Positions 16,048 through 25,145 of a stretch of DNA of 64,000 nucleotides are shown here, piece by piece (the first letter of the stretch is position 1; the number at the start of each line of letters is the position of its first letter). Source of the stretch: Longispora albida DSM 44784 (GTDB lineage: Bacteria > Actinomycetota > Actinomycetes > Mycobacteriales > Micromonosporaceae); NCBI RefSeq assembly GCF_000379825.1, contig NZ_KB903837.1, forward strand, positions 132,762 to 196,761, given 5' to 3'. Position numbers and translations under genes: made by a program. The notes below the pieces were generated by a model. It worked only from the letters and a program-made list of their open reading frames with translations. It did not search any database and was not told the origin of the DNA.

Positions 16048-17204
16048 GCCCGTTGATCACCGTCAGCCGGCTGACGATCCGGTCGCGGCTGACCATCCTC
16101 TACGGAACGTTGTTCCTGCTCGGCGGGCTGCTGCTCATCTCGGTGATGGTGGCGCTCGTCCGGGGCGACGTGCTCGACCAGCCCTCGACGGCTGAGCTGC
16201 ACGCCCAGGCCAGCGCCTCGGGCGTGCACAGCAGCGAGGCGGAGGAGCTGATCCGGCAGCGGCTGCGCGCCGAGGCGCTCGACCGGCTGACCCTGATCTC
16301 GGTCGGCACACTGTCCGGCCTGGTCCTGCTGGCCGGCGGCGCTGGCTGGCTCGTGGCTGGCCGTACGCTCGGCCGCCTGCGCCAGGTCACGGACGCCGCG
16401 CGCCGGGCCAGCGAGACCACCCTGCACGAACGGCTCGCGCTGCCCGGCCCGCGCGACGAGATCAAGGAACTCGGTGACACGTTCGACGCGATGCTCGCCC
16501 GGCTCGACGCGGCGTTCGAGGGGCAGCGCCGGTTCGTGGCGAACGCCTCGCACGAGCTGCGTACCCCGCTGACGGTCGCCAGGACGGCAGTCGACGTGAC
16601 CCTGGCGAAGCCCGCGCCCTCGGAGGCCCAGCTCCGCGCGATGGGGGAGAACGTCCGCACCGCGACAGCGCGCGCCGACCGGCTGATCGACAGCCTCCTG
16701 ACACTGGCGCGCAGCGAGCAGCAGGTACGCGACGGCGAACTCGACGACCTGGCCGACCTGGCCGCCGAGGCGATCGACGCCGTGCGGCGTGAGGCGGCCG
16801 GCCGGGGCATCGGGTTCACTGCCGACCTCGCGCCAGCCCCGGTCTGGGGTGACGTCACCCTCCTGGCCCGCGCCGTCGGAAACCTGGTCGAGAACGCCGT
16901 CCGGCACAACAGCTCCCCGGGTACGGTGACCGTCCGGACCGGGCCGGCGGGACTCGAAGTCGCCAACACCGGCCCCGTCTACGACCCGGCCGTCGTCCCG
17001 CAGCTCTTCGAGCCGTTCCACCGGGGCGACCGGAGCAGGCTCGGCGGCGGGGGAGCGGGACTGGGGCTGTCGATCGTCCGCTCGGTGGCCCAGGCGCACG
17101 GCGGGACGGTACGGGCACAGGCGCGGCCTGGCGGCGGGCTCACCGTGACGCTGGCTATTCCTCCGGGTCCGGCGGCGGGTTCTGCTGGCCCTGCTGCCGG
17201 TTGA
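16044..17204 (+). CDS. HAMP-domain sensor histidine kinase
   Basis: A 386-residue kinase. Two membrane helices (about 17-38 and 85-106) flank a short extracytoplasmic loop. A HAMP region follows, then the HisKA motif NASHELRTPLTVA with His170, then an ATPase domain with the N-box (NLVENAVRHN) and the G-box (GGGGAGLGLSIV). GTG at 16044 overlaps the regulator stop. The 3' end overlaps the convergent small membrane-protein gene by 50 bases, an unusually long tail overlap. Confidence 0.94.
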   Translation: MSPLITVSRLTIRSRLTILYGTLFLLGGLLLISVMVALVRGDVLDQPSTAELHAQASASGVHSSEAEELIRQRLRAEALDRLTLISVGTLSGLVLLAGGAGWLVAGRTLGRLRQVTDAARRASETTLHERLALPGPRDEIKELGDTFDAMLARLDAAFEGQRRFVANASHELRTPLTVARTAVDVTLAKPAPSEAQLRAMGENVRTATARADRLIDSLLTLARSEQQVRDGELDDLADLAAEAIDAVRREAAGRGIGFTADLAPAPVWGDVTLLARAVGNLVENAVRHNSSPGTVTVRTGPAGLEVANTGPVYDPAVVPQLFEPFHRGDRSRLGGGGAGLGLSIVRSVAQAHGGTVRAQARPGGGLTVTLAIPPGPAAGSAGPAAG

Positions 17205-17448
17205 CGAGCACGTCGCCGTAGTCGGACAGCCACGCGAGGGCCGAGGAGAAGCCGTAGAGCAGCGCCGAGGCGATCAGCCCGCCGAGGAAGGTGACAACCG
17301 CCCTGGTGGTGTTGTTGGTGCCCGCCGTCTCGGAGCCGACGAAAGCCGCACAGCTGAGGAAGAACGTCGCGATGAGCGTGATGATGGCCAGGTAGTACAG
17401 GATCGCGCTCGCGACCTTCGGATGCGCGGCGTCGGTGAGGTTGTTCAC
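17155..17448 (-). CDS. small membrane protein, two hydrophobic helices
   Basis: A 97-residue protein with two strong membrane segments (ILYYLAIITLIATFFLSC and a Gly/Ala-rich second helix) and a hydrophilic, Gln/Pro/Glu-rich C-terminal tail. I do not know its family. The C-terminal tail is coded opposite the last 50 bases of the histidine kinase gene. A start at ATG 17448 gives a plausible cytoplasmic N-terminus. The function is unknown. Confidence 0.68.
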   Translation of the reverse strand: MNNLTDAAHPKVASAILYYLAIITLIATFFLSCAAFVGSETAGTNNTTRAVVTFLGGLIASALLYGFSSALAWLSDYGDVLVNRQQGQQNPPPDPEE

Positions 17449-17641
17449 CCGATCAAGATAGGGACGTAGCGCCAGCCGGCCCGCCGCATGGCTTGTCGCC
17501 GACGGTGATCACGGAACTACCAGGCGAAATCCAGTAACAAACCTGTTAAGCAAGTTTTATTGCTCGGTTCGGGCGTTCTTCAGATAAAGATCTTGATACT
17601 CCGCGGTAGCCGCTTCGGCGGTACTACCCCTCGGAGGAATC

Positions 17642-20047
17642 ATGATCCGTCATGCGCTGCTCGCCACAGGTGTGAGCGCCGCGCTCATCGGACTGCCAGC
17701 CCTCGCCGTCGCCGCTCCCCCAGCGGTGCCCGGCGGCCAGGGGCTGGCTTCTGCCGATGTCGCCGTCCGTGACGCCAGCAACAGCCTTGCCGCCAACTCC
17801 GGCGCGCTGAAGGCCGGCGCCGCCGACAGGTTCCAGGCCACGGGCTCCACTGTGGACGCCAACGGCACCCGGCACGTGCGGTTCGACCGGACGTACCAGG
17901 GCCTCAAGGTCCTCGGCGGCGACGTCGTCGTGCACAACGCCCCCAACGGCCAGTTCAAGGAGGCCACTGTCGGCCTCGCCGCGCCCTTGAACCTGTCCGT
18001 CACCCCGGCTGTCACCCCGCAGCGCGCCGCGGCCCTCGCGGTCGGCGGCTTCGCTGGCCAGCCGGGCTCCTCGGCTCCGGAGCTGGTGGTCGACGCGACC
18101 GCTGGCGAGCCGGCCCTCTCCTGGAAGGTCACCGTCAACGGCAAGGCAGCCGATGGCGGCGCCTCCCAGATGAACGTCGTGATCGACGCCCAGTCGGGCC
18201 TGATCCGCAACCAGTGGGACAGCGTGCGGACCTTCGCGGCCCGTGGCACCCGCTCGGCCGGTACCGCCGCGACGAACGTCGTGACGGCCTCCGCCACCGG
18301 TAACGGCAAGGGTTACCACGTCGGCGACGTGACGCTGGGCGTGAACTCGACCGGCTCCGGGTACGAGCTGAAGGACCCGAGCCGTGGCAACGGCGAGACC
18401 CGTGACGCGCTGAACAACGGTGACGCCAACGGCAACACCGACCCGACCGTGGCGACCTCCGCCGCGTTCACCAGCACCACCGGCACCTTCGGCGACAACA
18501 CGCTGACCAACCGGGCGACCGTGGCTGTCGACGCGCACTACGGCATCCAGTGGACGTGGGACTACTTCAAGAACGTCCACGGCCGCAACGGCATCAAGGG
18601 CGACGGCGTCGGCGCGAAGTCCTACGTGCACTACTACGTGGACTACGACAACGCCGGCTGGTCCGACTCCTGCTTCTGCATGATCTACGGCGACGGCGCC
18701 CCGGGCTCCAAGCCGTTCACGCAGCTGGACGTGGCCGGCCACGAGATGGCGCACGGCGTCACCGGCGCGACGGCCAGGCTCGTCTACTCCGCGGAGTCCG
18801 GCGGCCTGAACGAGGCCACCTCCGACATCTTCGGCACCCTGGTCGAGTTCTACGCGAACACCGCGGCCGACGCTCCCGACTACCTGATCGGCGAGAAGAT
18901 CGACATCCGGGGCAACGGCACGCCGCTGCGCTGGATGGACGACCCGACCAAGGACGGCAAGTCGCACGGCTGCTGGTCGAGCACCACGAAGAACGTCGAC
19001 GTGCACTACTCCTCCGGCGTCGGCAACAAGTTCTTCTACCAGCTCGCTGTCGGCTCCGGTTCCTCCTCGTGGGGCAACAGCCCGGTCTGCGCCGGCGCCC
19101 CGGCTGTCACCGGCATCGGCAACGACAAGGCCGGCAAGATCTGGTACAAGGCTCTGACCACGTACTTCACCTCGACCGAGACCTACGGCAAGGCCCGGAT
19201 CTCCACGATCAAGGCCGCCAACGACCTGTACGGCGCGACCGAGTGCAACGCCGTCAAGGCCGCCTGGAAGGCCGTCAGCGTCGCGGCGCAGACCGGCGAG
19301 CCCGCCTGCGCCACCGCCCCGTCGGGCGCCCCGGTCGTCACCAACCCGGGCAGCAAGACCGGCACGGTCGGTACCGCCGTCAGCCTCCAGGTCAGCGCCA
19401 CCGACCCGCAGGGCGACGCGGTCACCTTCTCCGCCACCGGGCTCCCGGCCGGCCTGTCGATCTCGGCCTCCGGCCTGGTCACCGGCACGCCGGCCACCGC
19501 TGGCACCTACAACGTCACCGTGACGGCCAAGGACCCGGGCAACCTCGCCGGCACCGCGACCTTCACGTGGACGATCAGCGCCGTCAGCGGCGGCTGCACC
19601 GCTGCCCAGCTCATCGGCAACGGCGGCTTCGAGTCCGGTACCACCCCGTGGACCGCCTCCTCCGGCGTCATCACGAACTCGGCCAGCCAGGCCGCGCGGA
19701 CCGGCTCGTACAAGGCGTGGCTGGACGGCTACGGCAGCGCCCACACCGACACGCTGTCGCAGACCGTGAGCATCCCGGCGGGCTGCACCACGGCCACGTT
19801 CTCCTTCTACCTGCACATCGACACGAAGGAGACCGGCTCCACCGTGTACGACCGGCTGACCGTCCAGGCTGGCACCACCACCCTGGCGACGTACAGCAAC
19901 GTCAACGCGGCGAGCGGCTACGTGCTCAAGACGTTCTCCCTGGCGAACTTCGCCGGTCAGACCGTCACCCTGAAGTTCACCGGTGTCGAGGACTCCTCGC
20001 TCGCCACGAGCTTCGTGATCGACGACGTCTCCCTCAACGTCGGCTGA
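17642..20047 (+). CDS. secreted M4 (thermolysin-like) metalloprotease with Ig-like and C-terminal beta-sandwich domains
   Basis: An 801-residue exported zinc protease. A signal peptide occupies about 1-27. Propeptide FTP and PepSY regions follow to about 200. The catalytic domain has HEMAH (His367, Glu368, His371) and the third ligand Glu391 in GGLNEATSD. After about residue 560 come a putative Ig-like domain (GLPAGLSISASGLVTGTPA) and a C-terminal module of about 145 residues resembling a carbohydrate- or surface-binding beta sandwich. GGAGGA precedes the ATG. The protein at 28354-30774 is a paralogue with the same C-terminal module. A strong terminator follows. The 17449-17641 gap holds its leader and promoter, not clearly resolvable. 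Confidence 0.93.
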   Translation: MIRHALLATGVSAALIGLPALAVAAPPAVPGGQGLASADVAVRDASNSLAANSGALKAGAADRFQATGSTVDANGTRHVRFDRTYQGLKVLGGDVVVHNAPNGQFKEATVGLAAPLNLSVTPAVTPQRAAALAVGGFAGQPGSSAPELVVDATAGEPALSWKVTVNGKAADGGASQMNVVIDAQSGLIRNQWDSVRTFAARGTRSAGTAATNVVTASATGNGKGYHVGDVTLGVNSTGSGYELKDPSRGNGETRDALNNGDANGNTDPTVATSAAFTSTTGTFGDNTLTNRATVAVDAHYGIQWTWDYFKNVHGRNGIKGDGVGAKSYVHYYVDYDNAGWSDSCFCMIYGDGAPGSKPFTQLDVAGHEMAHGVTGATARLVYSAESGGLNEATSDIFGTLVEFYANTAADAPDYLIGEKIDIRGNGTPLRWMDDPTKDGKSHGCWSSTTKNVDVHYSSGVGNKFFYQLAVGSGSSSWGNSPVCAGAPAVTGIGNDKAGKIWYKALTTYFTSTETYGKARISTIKAANDLYGATECNAVKAAWKAVSVAAQTGEPACATAPSGAPVVTNPGSKTGTVGTAVSLQVSATDPQGDAVTFSATGLPAGLSISASGLVTGTPATAGTYNVTVTAKDPGNLAGTATFTWTISAVSGGCTAAQLIGNGGFESGTTPWTASSGVITNSASQAARTGSYKAWLDGYGSAHTDTLSQTVSIPAGCTTATFSFYLHIDTKETGSTVYDRLTVQAGTTTLATYSNVNAASGYVLKTFSLANFAGQTVTLKFTGVEDSSLATSFVIDDVSLNVG

Positions 20048-20060
20048 TCCGCTGGTAAGT

Positions 20061-20106
20061 GACCCTCACTGTCCGGGTGAAAACCGGACAGTGAGGGTCC
20101 TTTTTG
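20061..20106 (+). terminator. strong intrinsic terminator after the M4 protease gene
   Basis: A perfect 16-bp stem (20061-20076 with 20084-20099) around a 7-base loop is followed by CTTTTTGTTT. It lies 14 bases past the protease stop. Confidence 0.95.
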
Positions 20107-20128
20107 TTTACCTGGTTTGTTTACCTGG
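20103..20128. repeat. two exact tandem copies of a 13-mer
   Basis: TTTGTTTACCTGG occurs at 20103-20115 and again at 20116-20128 with no spacer. The first copy merges with the terminator T-tract. The position, 69 bases before the nuclease start, could make it a regulator site or part of the nuclease promoter; no function is shown. Confidence 0.7.
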
Positions 20129-20196
20129 CAAGACTGTCTTATTCGCTGGGAAGCCACTAGATTCCGTCGGGCACGCACCGTCCGAAGGAGACTCCC

Positions 20197-22497
20197 ATGA
20201 GGTACCGGTTAGCAGCGGCACTCGCCGCGGGCCTGGCACTGGCCACGGCCGCCGTCCCGGCCCAGGCCTCTTCGCCCACAGTGGTCATCAGTGAGGTGTA
20301 CGGCGGCGGGGGCAACACGGGTGCCCCGTACGCCAATGACTTCGTCGAGCTGTACAACCGGGGCACCACGACGGTGAGCCTGTCGGGCTGGTCCGTGCAG
20401 TACGCCTCGGCGGCCGGCACGACGTGGCTGGCCACGACGCTCACCGGCAGCATCGCCCCCGGCGGGGTGTACCTGGTCAAGCTCGCGGCGGGCGGCAGCG
20501 GCGGAGCGGCACTGCCCACCCCGGACGCCACCGGCACGACGAACCTGTCCGCCACCAGCGGCAAGGTAGCCCTGGTCCAGGGCACGAGCCCGCTCACGTG
20601 TGGCGGCAACTGCGACACGGTCGCCAAGGACTTCCTCGGCTACGGCACGGCCAACGACTACGAGACCTCCCCGGCACCGGCCGGTACCAACACCCAGTCG
20701 CTGACCCGGACGAACGTGAACGCCGACGCCGACAACAACGGCACGGAGTTCGCGAAGGCCGCCCCGACCCCGAAGGCCGTCAGCGGCGGCGGTGGCTGCG
20801 GCACCGGTACGAAGATCCGCGACATCCAGGGTGCCTCGCACACCTCCCCGAAGGCCGGCCAGGCCGTCTCCGGCGTGAAGGGCATCGTCACCGCCGTCGG
20901 CCCCAAGGGTTTCTGGATGCAGGACCCGTGCACCGACACCAGCATCGCGACCTCAGAAGCGATCCTCGTGTACCTGAACGCCGCCCCGGCCGTCACCACC
21001 GGCACCGAGGTCTCGGTGAGCGGCACGGTGACCGAGTACCAGGGCTCGCCGACCAGCCTGACCGTCACGGAGATCACCGCGCCGGCCGTGACGACGGTCA
21101 GCACGGGCAAGCCGCTGCCCGCCCCGGTCGTGATCGGCTCCGGCGGCCGCATACCACCGTCCACTGTGATCGAGTCCGGCGCGTCCTTCGACCCGGTGAA
21201 CGACGGCTGCGACTTCTACGAGTCGCTGGAGGGCATGCGGGTCCAGATCACGAGCCCGAAGGCCGTCGGCCCGTCGAGCAGCTTCGGTGAGATCCCTGTC
21301 GTCGGCGACACCGCCACCGTCCGGACCAACCGGGGCGGCATCGTCCTCCGGCAGAACGACCCGAACCCCGAGCGCCTGATCCTCGACGACTTCGTGCTGG
21401 CGGGCTCGACGCCGTCCGGCGTGAACGTCGGCGACGGCTTCAGCGGACCGGCCGTCGGCGTCCTCGACTACTCGTTCAACAACTACAAGCTGGAACTGAC
21501 CAGCCCGCTGAGCCGGGTCGCGGGCCCGATCGCGCCGGAGACCACCGCGCCGGCCGGCCCGGGTCAGCTCAGCATCGCCACGTTCAACGTGGAGAACCTC
21601 GACCCGTCCGACCCGCAGAGCAAGTTCAACGGCCTGGGCTCGACCATCGTGCACAACCTGGCCTCGCCGGGCATCATCGTCGTCGAGGAGATCCAGGACA
21701 ACGACGGCGCCGCGAACACGGCAACTGTCGCCGCCGACCAGACCTGGAACAAGCTGATCGCGGCCATCTCGGCCGCTGGCGGCCCGTCCTACGCCTTCGT
21801 CCAGATCAACCCGGTCGACGACCAGGACGGCGGCGAGCCGGGCGGCAACATCCGCGTCGGTTTCCTGTACCGGACCGACATCGGCCTGAGCCTGGTCTCC
21901 GGCACGCCGGGCTCCCCGGCGACCGCTGTCGGCGTGGTCAACGTGGGTGGCACCGACAAGGTCGGCCTCACGCACAACCCCGGCCGGATCGACCCGGGTA
22001 ACGCGGCGTGGGCCGCGACGCGCAAGGCGCTGGTGGCCGAGTTCCGGTACGCGGGCGCGCCGGTCTTCGTCATCGCGAACCACTGGTCGTCGAAGGGTGG
22101 CGACGACCCGCTGTTCGGTGACGCCCAGCCGCCGGCCCAGCCGAGCGCCGTCAAGCGCACCCAGCAGGGCAACGTCGTGGCGGGTTTCGTGTCCTCGCTC
22201 CTCGCGATCGACCCGCAGGCCCGCGTCGTGGTGGCCGGTGACCTGAACGACTTCGAGTACTCGACGGCCGTGCAGACACTGGTCAGCGCCGGGATGACCG
22301 ACCTGCCGGCGACGCTGCCGGACGCCGAGCGTTACACCTACGTGTACGAGGGCAACTCCCAGGTCCTCGACCACATCCTCCTGTCGCCCTCGCTCGCCGC
22401 GAAGGCGTACGGCTACGACGTGGTGCACGTGAACTCCGAGTTCGCGGCGCAGATCAGCGACCACGAACCCCAGGTCGCCAGGATCCCGCTCCCGTAA
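20197..22497 (+). CDS. extracellular endonuclease (ExeM/NucH-like) with lamin-tail domain
   Basis: A 766-residue secreted protein. A signal peptide ends near AQASSPTVVISE. A lamin-tail-like domain (about 27-160: VVISEVYGGGGNTG, NDFVELYN) follows, then an OB-like segment, then an endonuclease/exonuclease/phosphatase domain (about 445-766) with ATFNVENLDPSD, VVEEIQDNDG, NHWSSKGGDD, AGDLNDFEYS and the final catalytic SDHEPQVARI. Relatives degrade extracellular DNA. GAAGGAG lies just before the ATG. Together with the adjacent protease it suggests an exoenzyme set for scavenging polymers. Confidence 0.92.
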   Translation: MRYRLAAALAAGLALATAAVPAQASSPTVVISEVYGGGGNTGAPYANDFVELYNRGTTTVSLSGWSVQYASAAGTTWLATTLTGSIAPGGVYLVKLAAGGSGGAALPTPDATGTTNLSATSGKVALVQGTSPLTCGGNCDTVAKDFLGYGTANDYETSPAPAGTNTQSLTRTNVNADADNNGTEFAKAAPTPKAVSGGGGCGTGTKIRDIQGASHTSPKAGQAVSGVKGIVTAVGPKGFWMQDPCTDTSIATSEAILVYLNAAPAVTTGTEVSVSGTVTEYQGSPTSLTVTEITAPAVTTVSTGKPLPAPVVIGSGGRIPPSTVIESGASFDPVNDGCDFYESLEGMRVQITSPKAVGPSSSFGEIPVVGDTATVRTNRGGIVLRQNDPNPERLILDDFVLAGSTPSGVNVGDGFSGPAVGVLDYSFNNYKLELTSPLSRVAGPIAPETTAPAGPGQLSIATFNVENLDPSDPQSKFNGLGSTIVHNLASPGIIVVEEIQDNDGAANTATVAADQTWNKLIAAISAAGGPSYAFVQINPVDDQDGGEPGGNIRVGFLYRTDIGLSLVSGTPGSPATAVGVVNVGGTDKVGLTHNPGRIDPGNAAWAATRKALVAEFRYAGAPVFVIANHWSSKGGDDPLFGDAQPPAQPSAVKRTQQGNVVAGFVSSLLAIDPQARVVVAGDLNDFEYSTAVQTLVSAGMTDLPATLPDAERYTYVYEGNSQVLDHILLSPSLAAKAYGYDVVHVNSEFAAQISDHEPQVARIPLP

Positions 22498-22504
22498 CGC
22501 CTTC

Positions 22505-22546
22505 CGCCCCTCCCTCGGTGAACCAGTCAGCCGGGGGAGGGGCGTT
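22505..22546. terminator. bidirectional terminator between convergent genes
   Basis: CGCCCCTCCC (22505-22514) pairs with GGGAGGGGCG (22535-22544); the loop side can extend the stem (TCGG with CCGG). It separates the nuclease gene from the convergent LRV-type gene. Confidence 0.75.
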
Positions 22547-22547
22547 C

Positions 22548-23381
22548 TCATGCGTTGTACCTGGCGACGTAGGCCCGGGCCCGCTCCCACGGCGAGTGCG
22601 CGTACTGCTCCGGCAGCCGGTGCCAGTACCGCGCGCAGAACTCCTCCAGGCTCACGTCGACGGTCATGACGCGCTCGTGTTCGTACGCGGCCAGCAGCCA
22701 GCTCTCCGGCGTCCATCCACAGTGGTCGAACGCCCATCGGCCGTCGCTCGCGTACACGTGCACCGGGTACGCGGCGCCCGGCTCGAAGATCACCCGGATC
22801 TCGAATCCGGCGCCCCACGGCGAGGCCGTGAACGCCCACGCCAGGATGTGACAGGCGCCCGCCGCGAAGAAAGCGTGGTCGTCCCGCTGCCACGACAGCA
22901 GCTGGTCGGCGCGCTCGGCTTCCGTGCGCCGGAACAGCCCCGCTGCCTCGTACCTGGATCGCCGCACCGCGATCTGGCCCCCGTAGACACTCCACCCAGG
23001 ACACTCGGGTGAGCAGTCCTCGCACACCCCGTCCTCACGCAGCTCCCGCCGCAGCTCGCCCGGCGTGTTCCCGTGGTGGGCGATCAGGCGGCGCACCACG
23101 TACCGCCGGCGATGTCTGTCACGGGCCACGCGGGCCAGAGCCGTCGCCGGCATCCGCCCGTTGAGCAGCGCGTTCCACCGCACGATCTCGTCCCCGTCGT
23201 CGGCGAGGCTGTCGAGGGCGTCCGGCGGAGTGTTGTGATTACGGGCCGTCCAGACCCGTACCGGCCGGATCTCGTCAACGGCCAGTTCCCGGAGCCGTGC
23301 CGCCGGGGTCCGGATCGACCTGGCCTCCAGCGCTCGCCGGTACCCGGCCATCCGCTCCTCGTACCCTCGAATGATCCGCAC
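22548..23381 (-). CDS. hypothetical protein with leucine-rich-repeat-variant-like N-terminus
   Basis: A 277-residue protein starting GTG 23381. Residues about 25-100 contain repeated units of the LRV type (NHNTPPDALDSLADDGDE, VRWNALLNGRMPATAL), alpha-solenoid repeats. The middle has a small Cys-containing segment (CEDCSPECPGW). The C-terminal part (HVYASDGRWAFDHCGWTPES) looks like a globular domain seen in actinobacterial hypothetical proteins. No signal peptide is present. The role is unknown, perhaps a protein-interaction scaffold. Confidence 0.75.
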   Translation of the reverse strand: MRIIRGYEERMAGYRRALEARSIRTPAARLRELAVDEIRPVRVWTARNHNTPPDALDSLADDGDEIVRWNALLNGRMPATALARVARDRHRRRYVVRRLIAHHGNTPGELRRELREDGVCEDCSPECPGWSVYGGQIAVRRSRYEAAGLFRRTEAERADQLLSWQRDDHAFFAAGACHILAWAFTASPWGAGFEIRVIFEPGAAYPVHVYASDGRWAFDHCGWTPESWLLAAYEHERVMTVDVSLEEFCARYWHRLPEQYAHSPWERARAYVARYNA

Positions 23382-23403
23382 GCGTCCATCATCGCGGCAT
23401 CGT

Positions 23404-23433
23404 GAGTGCCCGGGTCGGATGGCCCGGGCACTC
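23404..23433. terminator. hairpin terminator
   Basis: GAGTGCCCGGG (23404-23414) pairs perfectly with 23423-23433 around an 8-base loop. It lies downstream of the esterase gene on the minus strand and upstream of the LRV-type gene. There is no T-run, as is common in high-G+C genomes. Confidence 0.65.
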
Positions 23434-23481
23434 AGAACACCGGTGAAGGAGTCAGGGCCCTGAAACCTTTGGGCTGCCCGT

Positions 23482-24441
23482 TCAGGACGCGGGGTGCAGG
23501 TGACGCCGGAGGAACGTGAGGATGTCCTGGCGTGCGGGCCGGGCGTCGGGGATCAGGCCGGGCATGCTGAGGAAGCCGTGGATGGCACGCGGATATGTCC
23601 GTACCTGAGCGTCGACGCCGTCCGCCCGGAGCCGTTCAGCGTAATGGCGGCCGTGGTCGTCCAGCGGATCGAGCGCGGCGGTGACGATGAGAGTCGGCGG
23701 CAGCCCGGCCAGGTCGTCGAGCTTCACGGGCGAGATGGTGCGCGGGTCGAGGGCCGGCGGCACGCTCAGCCTGCGGGCCAGGCGCAGCTCGGACAGCGAG
23801 AGGCCGGGATGGCCGGCGTTCCGGATGAACGACGGGTACTCGGTCATCGTCTCCGACCAGTCCGTACCTGGATAGCCCAGCACCTGAGCGCGCAACGCCG
23901 GCCCGGCCTCGCGGACCCGCAACGCGAGGAGCGTGGCGAGCGAACCACCCGCGCTCTCGCCGAAGAGCGCGACAGCCTCCGGGTCGATGCCCCAGCGCCG
24001 GTGGTCCCCGATCAGCTGGACGAGCGTGTCGTAGCCGTCGTCCACGGGGGCGGGCAGCGGATGCTCGGGCGCCAGCCGGTACTCGACCGACACGACCACG
24101 GCCGGGCAGTGCGCGGCGAGATGGCTGTTGAGCCAGTCGTTCTGCGCCGCCGTGCCGACCATGAACCCTCCACCGTGGAACGACAGGACCAGCGGCAGCC
24201 GTGTCCCGGCGTCCTTCGGGCGGTGGACGCGCAGCGTCAGCCTGCGGCCAGGCAGCTCGATCGTGCGCTCCTCGATCCTGGCCCGCCGGTCCGGGAGCCC
24301 GGTGATGAACCGGGTCGCCCGCGACGACCGCAGCCTGTTGGTCTTCACGCGGGCGGCGATGACCTGTTCCGGGGTCATCGACTCCCAGTCCACCGAGTTC
24401 CTGAGGATGAGCCGGGCGCCCAGCGGGGCCTTGGTTGTCAT
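23482..24441 (-). CDS. hormone-sensitive-lipase-family esterase
   Basis: A 319-residue alpha/beta hydrolase of the HSL (family IV) group: HGGGF oxyanion motif at 89-93, nucleophile in GESAGG (Ser163), Asp in TAALDPLDD and His in IHGFLSMPG. It should hydrolyse short or medium-chain esters in the cytoplasm. ATG at 24441 was chosen because it precedes the family N-terminus; the longer open frame covers the operator and the divergent TetR gene. The 14-bp operator between the two genes suggests repression by the TetR protein with an ester or phenolic inducer, which is an inference. Confidence 0.92.
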   Translation of the reverse strand: MTTKAPLGARLILRNSVDWESMTPEQVIAARVKTNRLRSSRATRFITGLPDRRARIEERTIELPGRRLTLRVHRPKDAGTRLPLVLSFHGGGFMVGTAAQNDWLNSHLAAHCPAVVVSVEYRLAPEHPLPAPVDDGYDTLVQLIGDHRRWGIDPEAVALFGESAGGSLATLLALRVREAGPALRAQVLGYPGTDWSETMTEYPSFIRNAGHPGLSLSELRLARRLSVPPALDPRTISPVKLDDLAGLPPTLIVTAALDPLDDHGRHYAERLRADGVDAQVRTYPRAIHGFLSMPGLIPDARPARQDILTFLRRHLHPAS

Positions 24442-24454
24442 GGTGTCCTCCGCT

Positions 24455-24487
24455 CCGGAATACGCTACTGACGGTAGCGTATTCCGG
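24455..24487. promoter_or_regulatory. palindromic operator between esterase and TetR genes
   Basis: CCGGAATACGCTAC (24455-24468) and its exact complement GTAGCGTATTCCGG (24474-24487) flank TGACG. The 33-bp site fills most of the 63-bp divergent intergenic region, the expected place for a TetR operator controlling both genes. Confidence 0.85.
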
Positions 24488-24504
24488 TAAGATAGCCTGC
24501 GCTC

Positions 24505-25065
24505 GTGCAGATATCCAGCCCAGCCGGAGCCGGGCGGCCACGCTCGGACCTGAACGCGACCGTGTTCGCCGCGATGTTCCGCACCGTGCGGGAGCTGGGG
24601 TACGCGGGCGCGACGATGGACCGGATCGCCGCGGCCGCCGGGGTCGCCAAGACGACGATCTACCGGCGCTGGCCGTCCCGGGGCGCGCTGGTCGTGGAGG
24701 GTCTGCTGGACGCTTTCGGCCCGGTACCGATCGAGAGCGCCGGGCGGGCGGAGCTGCTGTCCTCCGCCATCCGGTGGATCGCCGGCAAGATCGGTGAACC
24801 GGGCGTCGGAGGGGCCTTCGCCGGCGTGTTCAGCGACGCCGTCAGCGATCCGGCGCTCCGCGAGATCCTCGCCACCCAGTTCCAGGCCCCGTACCTGCGT
24901 GCGCTCCAGGCCGGGCTGGGCGAACCGGAACACCGCGTGCTGTTCCTGATCGACGTCGTCACCGGCACCCTGCTCCACCGCATGGGCATGACCGGCGAGC
25001 CGATGGCTGAGTCCGATGTGGATGCACTGGTGGAGATGGTGCTCCGGGTTCTTCGTGTTGATTAG
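24505..25065 (+). CDS. TetR-family transcriptional regulator
   Basis: A 186-residue regulator with an N-terminal TetR helix-turn-helix (GYAGATMDRIAAAAGVAKTT then IYRRWPSRGALV) and a helical ligand-binding domain. It is divergent from the esterase gene across a perfect palindrome, so it most likely represses that gene and itself. The ligand is unknown. An inverted repeat that may terminate transcription follows its stop. Confidence 0.92.
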   Translation: MQISSPAGAGRPRSDLNATVFAAMFRTVRELGYAGATMDRIAAAAGVAKTTIYRRWPSRGALVVEGLLDAFGPVPIESAGRAELLSSAIRWIAGKIGEPGVGGAFAGVFSDAVSDPALREILATQFQAPYLRALQAGLGEPEHRVLFLIDVVTGTLLHRMGMTGEPMAESDVDALVEMVLRVLRVD

Positions 25066-25090
25066 GGTCGATCGGGCCTGTCTAGATATG

Positions 25091-25144
25091 AATTTCCGGC
25101 TTGGTCAATCATGTAACCCCGGGCCCGCAGTGTGAGCCGGAATT
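25091..25144. terminator. imperfect hairpin between the TetR and SIR2 genes
   Basis: AATTTCCGGCT (25091-25101) pairs with AGCCGGAATT (25135-25144) with one bulge across about 33 bases. It lies between convergent genes and could terminate both. It may also mark the edge of the AT-richer SIR2 islet. Confidence 0.45.
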
Positions 25145-25145
25145 A

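Noticed and set aside
17624-19816. Minus-strand open frame of about 730 codons opposite the first M4 protease
   Set aside because: Composition is an Arg/Gly/Val shadow typical of G+C-rich antisense frames; the plus strand has the full protease.
20953-23025. Minus-strand open frame of about 690 codons opposite the nuclease
   Set aside because: Crosses a terminator and an opposing real gene, has no recognisable domain; the sense strand encodes a clear ExeM-type nuclease.
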